Shown here piece by piece: positions 43,391 to 51,754 of a DNA stretch of 64,000 nucleotides. The notes beneath the pieces are model-generated. The model saw only the letters and a program-made list of their open reading frames with translations, was not told the origin of the DNA and ran no database searches. The stretch comes from PNKC01 sp038323265 (GTDB lineage: Bacteria > Chloroflexota > Dehalococcoidia > Tepidiformales > Tepidiformaceae). The stretch spans positions 17,697-81,696 of the forward strand of contig JBBQGT010000001.1 in the NCBI GenBank assembly GCA_038323265.1, written 5' to 3'. Position numbers and translations under genes: made by a program. Position 1 is the first letter of the stretch. Each line of letters starts with the position of its first letter.

Positions 43391-43749
43391 CGCCACTCCA
43401 AAACGCCTCGGCGCCACGCATAGCCGAGGCCCAACGCGAGGATCCCGACGAACGCCAGCATCTCATAGAAAACGAACCGGGGCAGGTCGAGGAAGGTGAC
43501 TGCCCACGGGAAGATGAAGACTGTTTCGACGTCGAAAATCAGAAAGAGGATGGCGATCAGGTAGTAGCGGACGTGGACCTGGGCCCAGTTGCGGCCGATC
43601 GGCAGCATGCCGCATTCGTAGGAGACGCCTTTCGCTCGCTCTTTGGCGTAGGGGGCCAGCACGCGCGCGGCGATGAGCGCCGTGAACACCAGGATGAAGC
43701 CCGCGATGGCCGCGATCATGACCGCCGACCAGGTGTCGTAGAAACTCAT
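43387..43749 (-). CDS. nuoA: NADH-quinone oxidoreductase subunit A
   Basis: A 120-residue, three-helix membrane subunit and first gene of the operon. The conserved Y-E-C-G-M-L-P-I-G-R-N-W-A-Q-V-H-V-R-Y-Y loop and L-F-L-I-F-D-V-E-T-V-F-I-F-P-W helix with its Asp/Glu pair are present. ATG start at 43749, about 140 bases below a Crp/Fnr-like inverted repeat. Confidence 0.94.
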   Translation of the reverse strand: MSFYDTWSAVMIAAIAGFILVFTALIAARVLAPYAKERAKGVSYECGMLPIGRNWAQVHVRYYLIAILFLIFDVETVFIFPWAVTFLDLPRFVFYEMLAFVGILALGLGYAWRRGVLEWR

Positions 43750-43892
43750 GCGGCCAACCCTCGCGACCGGCTGCGCGTGCGCACACCAGCCAACGGCAAC
43801 GCCCCGGCAGGCCGAGGAGCGGAGGCGCGTTGGAGGGTCATTTTGGCCGGTCTCCGAATCTGCGCGAGGCACCGAAAAGGGCTCGCGATTGG

Positions 43893-43910
43893 TTGTGAAT
43901 CAGCACACAA
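43893..43910. promoter_or_regulatory. Crp/Fnr-like inverted repeat between nuoA and FMN reductase
   Basis: TTGTG-AATCAGCA-CACAA. Aligned to the Crp/Fnr consensus TGTGA-N6-TCACA, it reads TGTGA-ATCAGC-ACACA, one mismatch. It lies between the divergent nuo operon and the FMN reductase gene, so it could regulate either. Low information content, hence modest confidence. Confidence 0.35.
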
Positions 43911-43998
43911 ACTCTACTGCGAGCGATCAAAGGGGGCAAGCGCGGGGAACGCAAGTGCTGAGCGCTGACGTCACTATCGCCGTCGCTGAGCACTCCGC

Positions 43999-44004
43999 TA
44001 CGCT
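43999..44004 (+). promoter_or_regulatory. -10 box TACGCT for FMN reductase, leaderless
   Basis: TACGCT ends six bases before the GTG at 44011. This spacing favours GTG 44011 over the ATG at 44023 as start. Confidence 0.5.
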
Positions 44005-44010
44005 GATCTG

Positions 44011-44556
44011 GTGCCTTCGCCCATGAACATCCTTGCCGTTAGCGGCAGCGTGCGGGCTGCGTCTTCCAACGCGGCGATGCTGCGCGCTGCTGCGCGGCTG
44101 GCGCCCGAGGGGATGGCGTTCACCTTTTACGAAGGCCTCGATTCGCTGCCGCACTTCAACCCGGACCTCGACCACGATGGCGAAACGCCGCCCCCGGCTG
44201 TGGCGGCCCTGCGGGCGGCGTTCGCGGCGGCAGATGGCTTCGTCGTTTCGAGCCCCGAATATGCGCACGGAGTGCCCGGTTCGCTGAAGAACGCGCTCGA
44301 TTGGCTGGTCTCCAGCGGCGAGCAGATCGGTAAGCCGCTGATCCTTATCAACGCTTCGCCCAACAGCGGACAGTACGCCCAGGCGGCGCTGCTTGAGATC
44401 CTCACGGTGATGTCGGCGAACGTGCTTGAAGAGGCGTCGCTCACGCGGCCATTTCTTCGCGCCAAGCCACCAGCGGAAGGCGAGTTTACGCCGGAGGACG
44501 CCCAACTTGTGCGCGCCAGCCTGGCGGCGCTCGGCGCCGCGGGTGCCGGGGTATAG
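44011..44556 (+). CDS. NAD(P)H-dependent FMN reductase
   Basis: A 181-residue flavodoxin-fold reductase. N-terminal I-L-A-V-S-G-S-V-R-A-A-S-S-N binds FMN phosphate, and S-P-E-Y-A-H-G-V-P-G-S-L-K-N-A-L-D-W is the family hallmark. It probably reduces FMN, quinones or azo compounds with NAD(P)H. The first four residues depend on the GTG start; from ATG 44023 the protein would be 177 residues. Divergent from the nuo operon. Confidence 0.88.
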   Translation: MPSPMNILAVSGSVRAASSNAAMLRAAARLAPEGMAFTFYEGLDSLPHFNPDLDHDGETPPPAVAALRAAFAAADGFVVSSPEYAHGVPGSLKNALDWLVSSGEQIGKPLILINASPNSGQYAQAALLEILTVMSANVLEEASLTRPFLRAKPPAEGEFTPEDAQLVRASLAALGAAGAGV

Positions 44557-45123
44557 CTAAGGCTGCGGCTCGATCACCGCGAACAGATCGCTGAGCGGCA
44601 ATCGGAAGCCCGGCAGCACGCTGCTGGTCAGCGATTCGCTCGTGCCAAGTGTGCGCTCGCCCTCCGCTTCGAACACTTCGACTTCACGCGCGGTTTTGTC
44701 TACCAGCCAACAGACATCCACGCCGTGAGCGCGGAAGAAGCGGCACTTCGCGCGCAGCTCGGCCCGCGTCTGGCCGGTTGAGCGCACTTCGATCGCCAGC
44801 GTTGGCGGTGCGCCGTTTGCGGAAGGCCGACCGGCTGCAAAATAGCTAGCATCTGGGAGGCGAAAGTTGGCGGGGAACGCAGCGCGGATTTCGGGGCCTG
44901 TGCGCCCGCCATGCTCCTTTGCGTACAGCCAGAGTCGGCCGACCAGCTCGGCCACCAGGAATCCGTGGTCGTCGTCAGGCATCGGCTTCTGAAGCACCAC
45001 CCCATCCACGTATTCCAGGTACGGCTTTTGCTCCGGCAGGGCGAGGAACTCAGCCTCTGTCATCCGCCGCCCGTGGTGGACAGACGGCGCATCCCGGACA
45101 GCGACCCGCGCAGGCGAACTCAT
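44557..45123 (-). CDS. Uma2-family PD-(D/E)xK-like protein
   Basis: A 188-residue Uma2 (DUF820) protein with a restriction-endonuclease-like fold. Y-L-E-Y-V-D-G-V-V-L, the central L-P-D-A-S-Y-F and L-A-I-E-V-R-S-T-G-Q-T-R-A-E-L-R-A-K supply the D...ExK-type active site, followed by F-F-R-A-H-G-V-D-V-C-W-L-V-D. Such proteins are abundant in cyanobacteria and Chloroflexota, often as multiple paralogues of unknown role. It ends adjacent to the FMN reductase stop. ATG start six bases after TATACT. Confidence 0.85.
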   Translation of the reverse strand: MSSPARVAVRDAPSVHHGRRMTEAEFLALPEQKPYLEYVDGVVLQKPMPDDDHGFLVAELVGRLWLYAKEHGGRTGPEIRAAFPANFRLPDASYFAAGRPSANGAPPTLAIEVRSTGQTRAELRAKCRFFRAHGVDVCWLVDKTAREVEVFEAEGERTLGTSESLTSSVLPGFRLPLSDLFAVIEPQP

Positions 45124-45129
45124 GCCCCC

Positions 45130-45135
45130 AGTATA
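45130..45135 (-). promoter_or_regulatory. -10 box TATACT for Uma2 gene, leaderless
   Basis: Minus-strand TATACT, six bases before the ATG at 45123; a near-consensus hexamer. Confidence 0.6.
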
Positions 45136-45154
45136 CCGCGCGCTGAAGCCCTCC

Positions 45155-45592
45155 TTAGCTCACGACTTCGATCGAATCGACCACCTTTGGCGCGGCGCTG
45201 AGCGTGCGATGCACCGGGCAGCGAGCGGCGATGCGCAGCAGGTCGTCGCGCTGGGCGTCTGTAATGGGGCCGCGAAGGACGATCTTGCGGTGCAGCACTT
45301 CCAGGTGACCGGTCCCTTTTTCGACGCAGTCGGTGCAGTCTTCGGCGTAGGTGCGGCCGTGCTCTACTTCCACCGCCACTTCCTCGAGAGGGATGCCCTT
45401 GCGGCGGGCGTACATCTGGAGGGTCATGGCGGTGCAGGCGCCAAGCGCCCAGAGCAGCAGGGTGTAGGGCGATGGCCCCAGGTCCTGGCCATCGTCTTCG
45501 AAGGGCTCATCGGCGATGAGGCTGCGGTGGTCGGCGGTGAGCAACTGGGCGTGGGTGTAATCGGGCAGCGACTGGATGATCACTTTCGGCAT
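45155..45592 (-). CDS. OsmC-family peroxiredoxin-like protein
   Basis: A 145-residue OsmC/YhfA-type protein, a thiol-dependent hydroperoxide reductase family. The two conserved cysteines are C53 in L-G-A-C-T-A-M-T-L and C125 in A-A-R-C-P-V-H-R-T-L. Two extra cysteines (E-D-C-T-D-C) sit between them. With the YceI, HxlR and catalase genes it adds to the peroxide/electrophile defence in this window. ATG start six bases after TAGCAT. Confidence 0.88.
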   Translation of the reverse strand: MPKVIIQSLPDYTHAQLLTADHRSLIADEPFEDDGQDLGPSPYTLLLWALGACTAMTLQMYARRKGIPLEEVAVEVEHGRTYAEDCTDCVEKGTGHLEVLHRKIVLRGPITDAQRDDLLRIAARCPVHRTLSAAPKVVDSIEVVS

Positions 45593-45598
45593 GGGGAG

Positions 45599-45604
45599 AT
45601 GCTA
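45599..45604 (-). promoter_or_regulatory. -10 box TAGCAT for OsmC gene, leaderless
   Basis: Minus-strand TAGCAT, six bases before the ATG at 45592. Confidence 0.5.
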
Positions 45605-45633
45605 CGCCGGGGCGGAGTGTTGAGTGGGACGGC

Positions 45634-46407
45634 TTAGCCGTGGCGCGTGGAGAAGCCGCCGTCCACTGGCAACACCACGCCGGTGATGTAGGCCGAGGCT
45701 TTCGAGGCGAGGAAGATCGCCGTGCCAGCCATATCCGAAGGCTCGCCGATGCGCCCCAGGGGGTTGGTGGCGCGGATGTTGGCGCCGAAGGTTCGCAGCG
45801 TTTCGGCCATCATCTTTGACTCGAACGGGCCGGGGGCGATGGCGTTGACGATGATCCGCTGGGGCGCCAACTGGTGCGCCATCACACGCGTCATGTGGTG
45901 AACCGCCGCCTTGCTCGCCGAATAGGCGTAGGTCTCCTGGGCGGGCACCTGGATGCCATCGATCGATCCGATATTGATCACGCGCGATGGGCTGGCGTCG
46001 CTTGCCGACTTCGCGAGCAGGGGCGTGAGGAAACGCGTGAGGTGGAAAATGCCCTTCACGTTCAGGTTCATCACCTTGTCGAAGGCGTCGTCCGGGTAGT
46101 CGGCCATTGGCGCACCCCAGGTGGCGCCGGCGTTGTTGACGAGGATGTCGAGCTGCGTTTCGCGCGCGGCGAGCGCCTCCGCGAGGCCCCTCGCGCCCGC
46201 TTCGCTGCCAAGGTCCGCGGGCAGCGAGATGCATTCGCCGACCTGCGAAAGCTCGGTCGCCACGGCATCACAAACGTCCGCTTTGCGCGACGAGATGTAG
46301 GTCTTGGCGCCCGCCTCGACGAAGCCGCGGGCGATCATCAGGCCGATGCCGCGAGAGCCGCCGGTGACCAGCGCCACCTTGCCTTTAATCGAAAAGAGGT
46401 CGTCCAT
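45634..46407 (-). CDS. SDR-family oxidoreductase
   Basis: A 257-residue classical SDR resembling RhlG/3-oxoacyl-ACP reductase types. Cofactor loop T-G-G-S-R-G-I-G at residues 15-22, L-V-N-N-A-G, N-I-G-S-I-D-G and catalytic Y-A-Y-S-A-S-K. A Ser-Arg-Lys after strand 2 (I-S-S-R-K-A-D) suggests NADPH preference. C terminus Y-I-T-G-V-V-L-P-V-D-G-G-F. A real Shine-Dalgarno (GGAGG) precedes the ATG, unlike the nearby leaderless genes. Confidence 0.87.
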   Translation of the reverse strand: MDDLFSIKGKVALVTGGSRGIGLMIARGFVEAGAKTYISSRKADVCDAVATELSQVGECISLPADLGSEAGARGLAEALAARETQLDILVNNAGATWGAPMADYPDDAFDKVMNLNVKGIFHLTRFLTPLLAKSASDASPSRVINIGSIDGIQVPAQETYAYSASKAAVHHMTRVMAHQLAPQRIIVNAIAPGPFESKMMAETLRTFGANIRATNPLGRIGEPSDMAGTAIFLASKASAYITGVVLPVDGGFSTRHG

Positions 46408-46611
46408 GTGGTTCCTCCAGCGCGGTGTGCGGGCATTGTCGGTCGTGGGTCAGCAATGCGCTTTTTGGCTCGCGGGCCATGGGCCGTCCAACCGGTTAAG
46501 GCCGTTCTGCGACGGACCTGAGGAGTTGCGTCTTCCGACTCGGCGGTGAGCGCCCAGAACAACCTTCAGCGCCAGTTCTGGGGGGACGAGAACGTGTCTA
46601 TGTGACTGTAA

Positions 46612-46630
46612 TCACGCCTAAACGGCGTGA
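46612..46630. other. Short perfect hairpin
   Basis: TCACGCC-TAAAC-GGCGTGA, a seven-base perfect stem. No T-run follows. It may be an operator or weak terminator upstream of the KimA-like gene. Confidence 0.35.
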
Positions 46631-46735
46631 GCGATTGACCCTGCGAGAAGCCCGCCAATTGGCGGCTGCTTGGGTCGCTGCGCCCGTTTAGGACCAGGTC
46701 CTTGCCGATTCGTGACCCGTAGGCTCGATCCGCGA

Positions 46736-46741
46736 TAGGCT
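46736..46741 (+). promoter_or_regulatory. -10 box TAGGCT for KimA-like gene, leaderless
   Basis: TAGGCT ends seven bases before the GTG at 46749. If used, it leaves no room for a 5' riboswitch on this transcript. Confidence 0.5.
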
Positions 46742-46748
46742 ATCCGGC

Positions 46749-48800
46749 GTGCCGGAACAGGGCTCGGGGCCACACTTCACGCCAGGCAAGGACAAACGTG
46801 GGCGCATCACGCGCTACCGGGTTGAACTGCCGCGCGCCGAAATCGTGGAGGGCGAGCGCGGCCACTTCGAAGCGACGGAATACGCCGAGCGGCGCAGCGG
46901 CTGGTTAGGCCGCCTGAGAGACGTTGAAGACCGCGTCGTAGGCTCCACCATGTCGAGCACGCGGCTGGAAGGGGAGCGGCTTTCGAAGAAGGTGGCGCTG
47001 GCCATCTTCTCTTCGGATGCGCTTTCGTCCACGGCTTACGCTACCCAGGAGATCATCCTTATCCTCGTCATCGCGGGGACGGGCACGCTGGGCTACAGCC
47101 TGCCGATTGCGACGGCCATTGTGGCGTTGCTTGGTATCGTCATCGTCTCGTACAGCCAGTTAATCCGGGCCTACCCGGCGGGCGGCGGGGCGTACACCGT
47201 GGCGCACGAAAATCTCGGGCGCTGGCCCGGGCTAGTGGCCGCTGCTTCGCTGCTCATCGATTACACACTGACGGTGGCGGTAAGCATCGCTGCCTGTGTG
47301 GAGGCGATCGTTTCGGCGGCGCCAGGGGTGCATCCGTACGCCGTCCCGCTCGCCGTGGCCCTGGTGGTGATGATCGCCCTCGGCAACCTGCGCGGGGTGC
47401 GCGAATCGGGCACGATTTTTTCGATCCCTACCTACGGCTTCGTGTTCATTCTCTCGGCGACGATCATCATCGGGATGATCAAGGTCTTCTTCGGCGATAG
47501 CCCGAACATCCTGGCCGTCGGTCACCCGTCGCAGAATCCAATCGCGGAAGGCGACCCGCTGATGTGGTTCCTGGTGCTGCGGGCGTTCTCGGCGGGCTGC
47601 GCGGCCCTAACGGGCGTGGAGGCGATCTCCAACGGCGTCTCGTCGTTCAAGCGCCCGGAGTGGCTGAACGCCATCAAAACGATGGCCGCCATGGGTCTCC
47701 TGCTGGGCTTCCTCTTCCTCGGCACAACGCTGTTGGCGCGCCACTATGGCATCGTCTACGTCCACGGGGACCGCGAGACCGTGATGTCGCAGGTGGGCGA
47801 GCAGGTGTTCGGGCGCAACATCATCTACTACTTGTTGCAGGGCTTCACGGCGGGCATTTTGTTCCTCGCGGCGAACACGGCGTTCAACGGCTTCCCGTTG
47901 CTGGGCGCCATTCTCGCGCGGGATGGTTACTTGCCGCGCGTCTTCCATCAGCGGGGTAACCGGCTGGTCTTCAGCTACGGGATCATCGCCCTCACGGCCT
48001 TCGCGATTGTCCTGCTGATCGCCTTCAACGCCACCACCACACGGCTCATCCCGCTTTACGCACTGGGCGTGTTCCTCTGCTTCACGCTCGCCCAGATAGC
48101 CATGGTCAAACGTTGGGGAACGATTAAGAGTGCGGGTTGGAGGAAATCGGCGATCATCAACGGCTTCGGCGCGGTGGTCACGGGGTTCGTCTTCCTCATC
48201 ATCCTTGTGACGAAGTTCGGCGAAGGCGGCTGGATGGTTGTCATCCTCATCCCAGTCATTACCTACTGGCTGTTCCGCATCGGCGGCTTCTACAAGAAAT
48301 TGCAGCGCACATTGCACGTCTCGCCCGAGGCGGTCCTCGACCTGGTCCCCAAAGGCCCATCGCGCATCCCCGTGATCGTGCCGGTGGAGGAGATCAACCT
48401 GGCCACCGTAATGACCCTCGGGGCGGCCTGCGAACGCTCGCGCGATGTGACGGCCGTACACGTGATGGTCGACCCGGATGAACGCTCGACGGTTGCAGCG
48501 CGCTGGGACCAGCAGTTCCCGAACATCACCCTGGTGGTCATCGATTCGCCCTTCCGCACCGTCGCCGACCCGATCGCTTCGTACATCAACGACCGCCTAA
48601 AGAACCAGCCGCACGAAGTGACGGTGATGATCCCCTCGCTAGAGGTGCACCACTGGTACCACCGGCCGCTGGTGAACCAGAGCCTTGGTCGCCTGACGAC
48701 GCTGCTGGCCCGCCGTCGCCAGGTGAACATCGTCAAGATCCCGTTCAGCGCCGGGGATCTCGGACGTCGCAGGCGCCGTGCGCTGGGAATCGACGTATAG
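46749..48800 (+). CDS. KimA-like APC-family potassium transporter
   Basis: A 683-residue protein: N-terminal soluble stretch (1-75), about 12 membrane helices (80-520) and a C-terminal cytosolic domain (530-680). The first helix begins with S-S-D-A-L-S-S-T-A-Y-A-T-Q-E, the hallmark of the KimA/YdaO branch of APC transporters, and G-V-E-A-I-S-N-G-V and N-T-A-F-N-G-F-P-L-L follow. B. subtilis KimA is a high-affinity proton-coupled potassium importer inhibited by c-di-AMP, binding at its C-terminal domain. Function is inferred from that family. GTG start. The next gene starts three bases downstream. Confidence 0.82.
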   Translation: MPEQGSGPHFTPGKDKRGRITRYRVELPRAEIVEGERGHFEATEYAERRSGWLGRLRDVEDRVVGSTMSSTRLEGERLSKKVALAIFSSDALSSTAYATQEIILILVIAGTGTLGYSLPIATAIVALLGIVIVSYSQLIRAYPAGGGAYTVAHENLGRWPGLVAAASLLIDYTLTVAVSIAACVEAIVSAAPGVHPYAVPLAVALVVMIALGNLRGVRESGTIFSIPTYGFVFILSATIIIGMIKVFFGDSPNILAVGHPSQNPIAEGDPLMWFLVLRAFSAGCAALTGVEAISNGVSSFKRPEWLNAIKTMAAMGLLLGFLFLGTTLLARHYGIVYVHGDRETVMSQVGEQVFGRNIIYYLLQGFTAGILFLAANTAFNGFPLLGAILARDGYLPRVFHQRGNRLVFSYGIIALTAFAIVLLIAFNATTTRLIPLYALGVFLCFTLAQIAMVKRWGTIKSAGWRKSAIINGFGAVVTGFVFLIILVTKFGEGGWMVVILIPVITYWLFRIGGFYKKLQRTLHVSPEAVLDLVPKGPSRIPVIVPVEEINLATVMTLGAACERSRDVTAVHVMVDPDERSTVAARWDQQFPNITLVVIDSPFRTVADPIASYINDRLKNQPHEVTVMIPSLEVHHWYHRPLVNQSLGRLTTLLARRRQVNIVKIPFSAGDLGRRRRRALGIDV

Positions 48801-48803
48801 GCG

Positions 48804-49142
48804 ATGGCCGAGATCTATCACATGGTCCTTGCTGCCGATTGGGAAGCGGCGCGCGGCGGCCTGGCGCTCGAACCGGCGAGCCTGGCGAGCGACGGCTTCA
48901 TCCACTGCACGGCCGGCGAACGCAACCTGTTGGAGGTGGCCGAAGCGCACTACCGCCGGTTGCCAGGCGACTGGCTGGTGTTGGTGCTGGACCCCGCGAA
49001 GCTCAGCGCCGAAGTGCGCTGGGAGGTGCAGCCCAACGCCATGGCCTACCCGCACATTTACGGGCCGCTCAATCTGGATGCCGTCACCGAAGTAAGGCCG
49101 TTCCCGCGCAACGCCGAGGGCGGCTTCCTGCTCTTTCGCTAA
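48804..49142 (+). CDS. DUF952-family protein
   Basis: A 112-residue protein matching DUF952: I-Y-H-M-V-L-A-A-D-W-E at the start, the conserved D-G-F-I-H-C-T-A-G-E-R motif near residue 30 and the central P-H-I-Y-G-P-L-N motif. Family members are small cytosolic proteins of unknown biochemical role, with a fold related to ADP-ribosyl-binding or glutathione-transferase-associated proteins. It is three bases from the KimA-like gene, so co-transcribed. Confidence 0.82.
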   Translation: MAEIYHMVLAADWEAARGGLALEPASLASDGFIHCTAGERNLLEVAEAHYRRLPGDWLVLVLDPAKLSAEVRWEVQPNAMAYPHIYGPLNLDAVTEVRPFPRNAEGGFLLFR

Positions 49143-49184
49143 CACTCGAATTGGGTGCTGCGCCGTTCGGATCCGTGCGGCCGC

Positions 49185-50537
49185 TTAGGTTAAGGTGGTG
49201 AGCAGACCGAGTGCTGCCACGCCCAAGATGACGGCGGTCAGCCAGCCTAACCCCAGGAGTAAGCGGCCGGGTACGAATTCCCCAAGCACCTTCCGATCGC
49301 CGGCGATGAGCATGATTACCACGAGCAGCAGAGGAGCAGTGACGCCGTTGATAATCGCCGCCACGTAAAGCGCCCGGATTTCGCCCACGCCCGCGAAGTT
49401 CATCCCTATCCCCAGCATGGTGGCGATGGCGATCACGCCGTAGAACTGCGGGGACTGGCGGAACGTGGTGCTCAGGCCTTCTCGCCAGCCGAACACCTCC
49501 GCCGTTGCGTAGGCCGAAGACCCGGCGAGCACCGGTATCGCCAGAAGGCCCGTCCCGATAATCCCGAGGGCAAACAGCAAGGAGGCGAAATCGCCAGCAA
49601 GCGGGCGCAGCGCTTCGGCCGCCTGGGCCGCTGTCGTCACATCCGTCCGTCCGGAGGCGTGCAGTGACGCTGCGGCTGTCAGAACGACGAAGTAAAAGCC
49701 AATGTTCGCCAACACCATCCCGGTGAACACATCGACGTGGCAAGCCCTCAACAGCCGGCGCAGTTCGGCGGCAGGGACGGCGGGCGGCCGGAGGCCGCGT
49801 GACTCATCCTCTTCCACTTCCTCGGACGCTTGCCAGAAGAAGAGATACGGTGAAATTGTGGTCCCGAGGATGGCCACGAGCGTGGCCAGCACCTCGCGGT
49901 CCAGGGTTACGCGGGGAACAACGGTAGCCTGGATCGCCTGGCCCCAATCCGGGTGGGCAAAGAACGCCCCAATCACGTACGCGAAGATCACGAGCGTCAG
50001 CACCTTGAGATATCGCACAAATTGGTGGTAGGGCACTACCACTTCCATCACCGCGATGGCGACACCAATCGGCGCCACGAGGATGATCGACGGGACACCC
50101 GTGAGGAGTTCAATCGCGGCAGCGATGGCGCCAATGTCCGCGCCAATGTTGACGATGTTCGCCACCAACAAGAGCAACACAACCGGCAGCAAAATCCGCC
50201 TTCCAAAGCGCCGGGCGATGATGCTCGCAAGGCCATGGCCAGTGACAATCCCAAGTCGCGCACAGATAGACTGCACGGCGATGTTCAGCGGAAGCGTTAC
50301 GGGGCTGGTCCAGAGCAACTGGTAGCCGAGGGTTGCCCCCGTGACGGTGTACGTAGATATGCCGGAGGGGTCGTCATCGGCGACGCCTGTGACGACGCCC
50401 GGCCCCAGCCCGCTGGCGCCACGGCGGGCAGCGCGCGATGCGGCGACCATTTCGTGGTCGATCCACGAGATGCGCCCTAACAGACCGCCTCGGCGCGCTG
50501 GCCTTTGAGGTCTTTCCGGCTGGTGGGGATCAGCCAA
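49185..50537 (-). CDS. NRAMP-related divalent metal transporter
   Basis: A 450-residue membrane protein with about 11 helices and an NRAMP-type core. In helix 1 the usual DPGN metal-binding motif is D-P-S-G (G-V-A-D-D-D-P-S-G-I-S-T-Y-T). In helix 6 the usual M-P-H is replaced by T-I-S-P-Y-L-F-F-W-Q-A-S. Loss of the methionine that selects transition metals is a feature of NRAMP-related magnesium/manganese transporters, so the ion may be Mg2+ or Mn2+ (inference). The start is uncertain: TTG at 50537 or ATG at 50451, with the first 29 residues basic and proline-rich. Confidence 0.78.
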   Translation of the reverse strand: MADPHQPERPQRPARRGGLLGRISWIDHEMVAASRAARRGASGLGPGVVTGVADDDPSGISTYTVTGATLGYQLLWTSPVTLPLNIAVQSICARLGIVTGHGLASIIARRFGRRILLPVVLLLLVANIVNIGADIGAIAAAIELLTGVPSIILVAPIGVAIAVMEVVVPYHQFVRYLKVLTLVIFAYVIGAFFAHPDWGQAIQATVVPRVTLDREVLATLVAILGTTISPYLFFWQASEEVEEDESRGLRPPAVPAAELRRLLRACHVDVFTGMVLANIGFYFVVLTAAASLHASGRTDVTTAAQAAEALRPLAGDFASLLFALGIIGTGLLAIPVLAGSSAYATAEVFGWREGLSTTFRQSPQFYGVIAIATMLGIGMNFAGVGEIRALYVAAIINGVTAPLLLVVIMLIAGDRKVLGEFVPGRLLLGLGWLTAVILGVAALGLLTTLT

Positions 50538-50590
50538 CCGTAGTACGCCAGCCGCTGCGGAAAGATCTCATTGGCGCGAATAGTACGTGT

Positions 50591-51754
50591 TTACGTTGAA
50601 ACCGTCGGATGCCCGAGGCCAACACTGTGGGAGACGATCTCGACCGGTCCTCCGGGTGGCGCTGGAACGGCGAGCGTGAAGCAAGTCCCGGCGGAACTCG
50701 TTTGAAAGGTCAGCTTGCCGCCCATTCGCCCAACGATCTCACTCGCGATGTAGAGACCCACGCCGAGTCCCTTCTTCTTCGCGCCGGAACCCCTGGCGCC
50801 CTGGTAGAACCGCTCGAAGATGTGCGGCTGGTCGGCCTCGCGGATACCCGAGCCATTGTCCGTCACCTTCACCACCAGTCCGTACTCACTCTGCAGAAGA
50901 TCCACTTGAACCCTCGGCGGAGCCCCACCATATCGCACGGCGTTCGTCATCAGGTTCTCGACCACCTGGCGAAGACGGTCTGGGTCCACCTTCCGCACTA
51001 GTGATGCCCCGTTGGCGGTCACCGAGATTTTGGCCTCGACATTGTCGCTCGCCAGGCGCGCCGCTTCCTGGCGTACCAAGGCTTCGACATCGACGTCCCC
51101 GGCGTCCATTAACAGCCGGTCCGATTGGATTCGGGTGAGGTCCAGGAAGACCTCAATCGTCGCGGCGACGCGCTTCGCTTCGGTCGCCAGTGATTCGATA
51201 GCGGCGTGCTCGTCAGCATCGAATCGTTCAGGAGTGGACTTGGCCCTCCGATGTAGCCAGCGCGTGAATCCCACCACCGTGGAGAGCGGATTGCGGACCT
51301 CGTGCGCGGCAAACGCGAAGAAGTCGTCCTTCATCTGCTCTCGCCGCAATCGCTCCGTAATGTCGTGGAATACCACCACGACGCCATCGATGTCGCCGTG
51401 GCTGGTGAGCACCGCCGCTGAACTGAGCGAGACGTCGATGTATTGCCCGTCGCGACGGCGGAAGACGTCGCTGCCGCGATAAGAGATCCCGGTCTCCAGT
51501 ACCTCAAGGATGCCACAGTCCTCCGGGGAATGGGGTGCACCATCTCGCGGCAAATGGAACAGGCGGTGGGCGTCGCGGCCCAAAACGCTCGCAGCGTCGT
51601 AACCCAACAGTCGTTCGGCGCCGGGATTGAAGGCGACGATCGTGCCATCAAGCGCAAGCTCGTACACGCCGTCATGAATTGCGGCCAAAATGGCGTCTGA
51701 CCGGGACGGCTCCAAATCCTGTCGCCCGGTGCGAACATCGGCCGCAGAGTTCAT
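50591..51754 (-). CDS. PAS-domain sensor histidine kinase
   Basis: A 387-residue kinase with no membrane helices, hence a cytosolic sensor. PAS domain at about 20-135 (G-T-I-V-A-F-N-P-G-A-E-R-L-L-G-Y), then the HisKA dimerisation domain with H-box F-A-A-H151-E-V-R-N-P-L-S. The ATPase domain has N-box N-L-M-T-N-A-V-R-Y-G-G, D-N-G-S-G-I, F-ERFYQGA and G-L-G-V-G-L-Y-I-A. ATG start with AAGGAG 10 bases upstream. No response regulator gene is adjacent, so it is an orphan here. Confidence 0.88.
   Translation of the reverse strand: MNSAADVRTGRQDLEPSRSDAILAAIHDGVYELALDGTIVAFNPGAERLLGYDAASVLGRDAHRLFHLPRDGAPHSPEDCGILEVLETGISYRGSDVFRRRDGQYIDVSLSSAAVLTSHGDIDGVVVVFHDITERLRREQMKDDFFAFAAHEVRNPLSTVVGFTRWLHRRAKSTPERFDADEHAAIESLATEAKRVAATIEVFLDLTRIQSDRLLMDAGDVDVEALVRQEAARLASDNVEAKISVTANGASLVRKVDPDRLRQVVENLMTNAVRYGGAPPRVQVDLLQSEYGLVVKVTDNGSGIREADQPHIFERFYQGARGSGAKKKGLGVGLYIASEIVGRMGGKLTFQTSSAGTCFTLAVPAPPGGPVEIVSHSVGLGHPTVST

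Larger units (their letters stand above)
46408..46748. other. Intergenic region with small hairpin
   Basis: About 340 bases without a gene. It contains the hairpin at 46612-46630, and the last 20 bases hold the -10 box of the KimA-like gene. No long conserved riboswitch architecture could be recognised by eye. Confidence 0.4.

Noticed and set aside
46408..46748. c-di-AMP (ydaO-type) riboswitch upstream of the KimA-like gene
   Set aside because: No recognisable ydaO architecture by eye, and a -10 box lies seven bases from the start codon. A covariance-model search (Rfam ydaO-yuaA) would be decisive.
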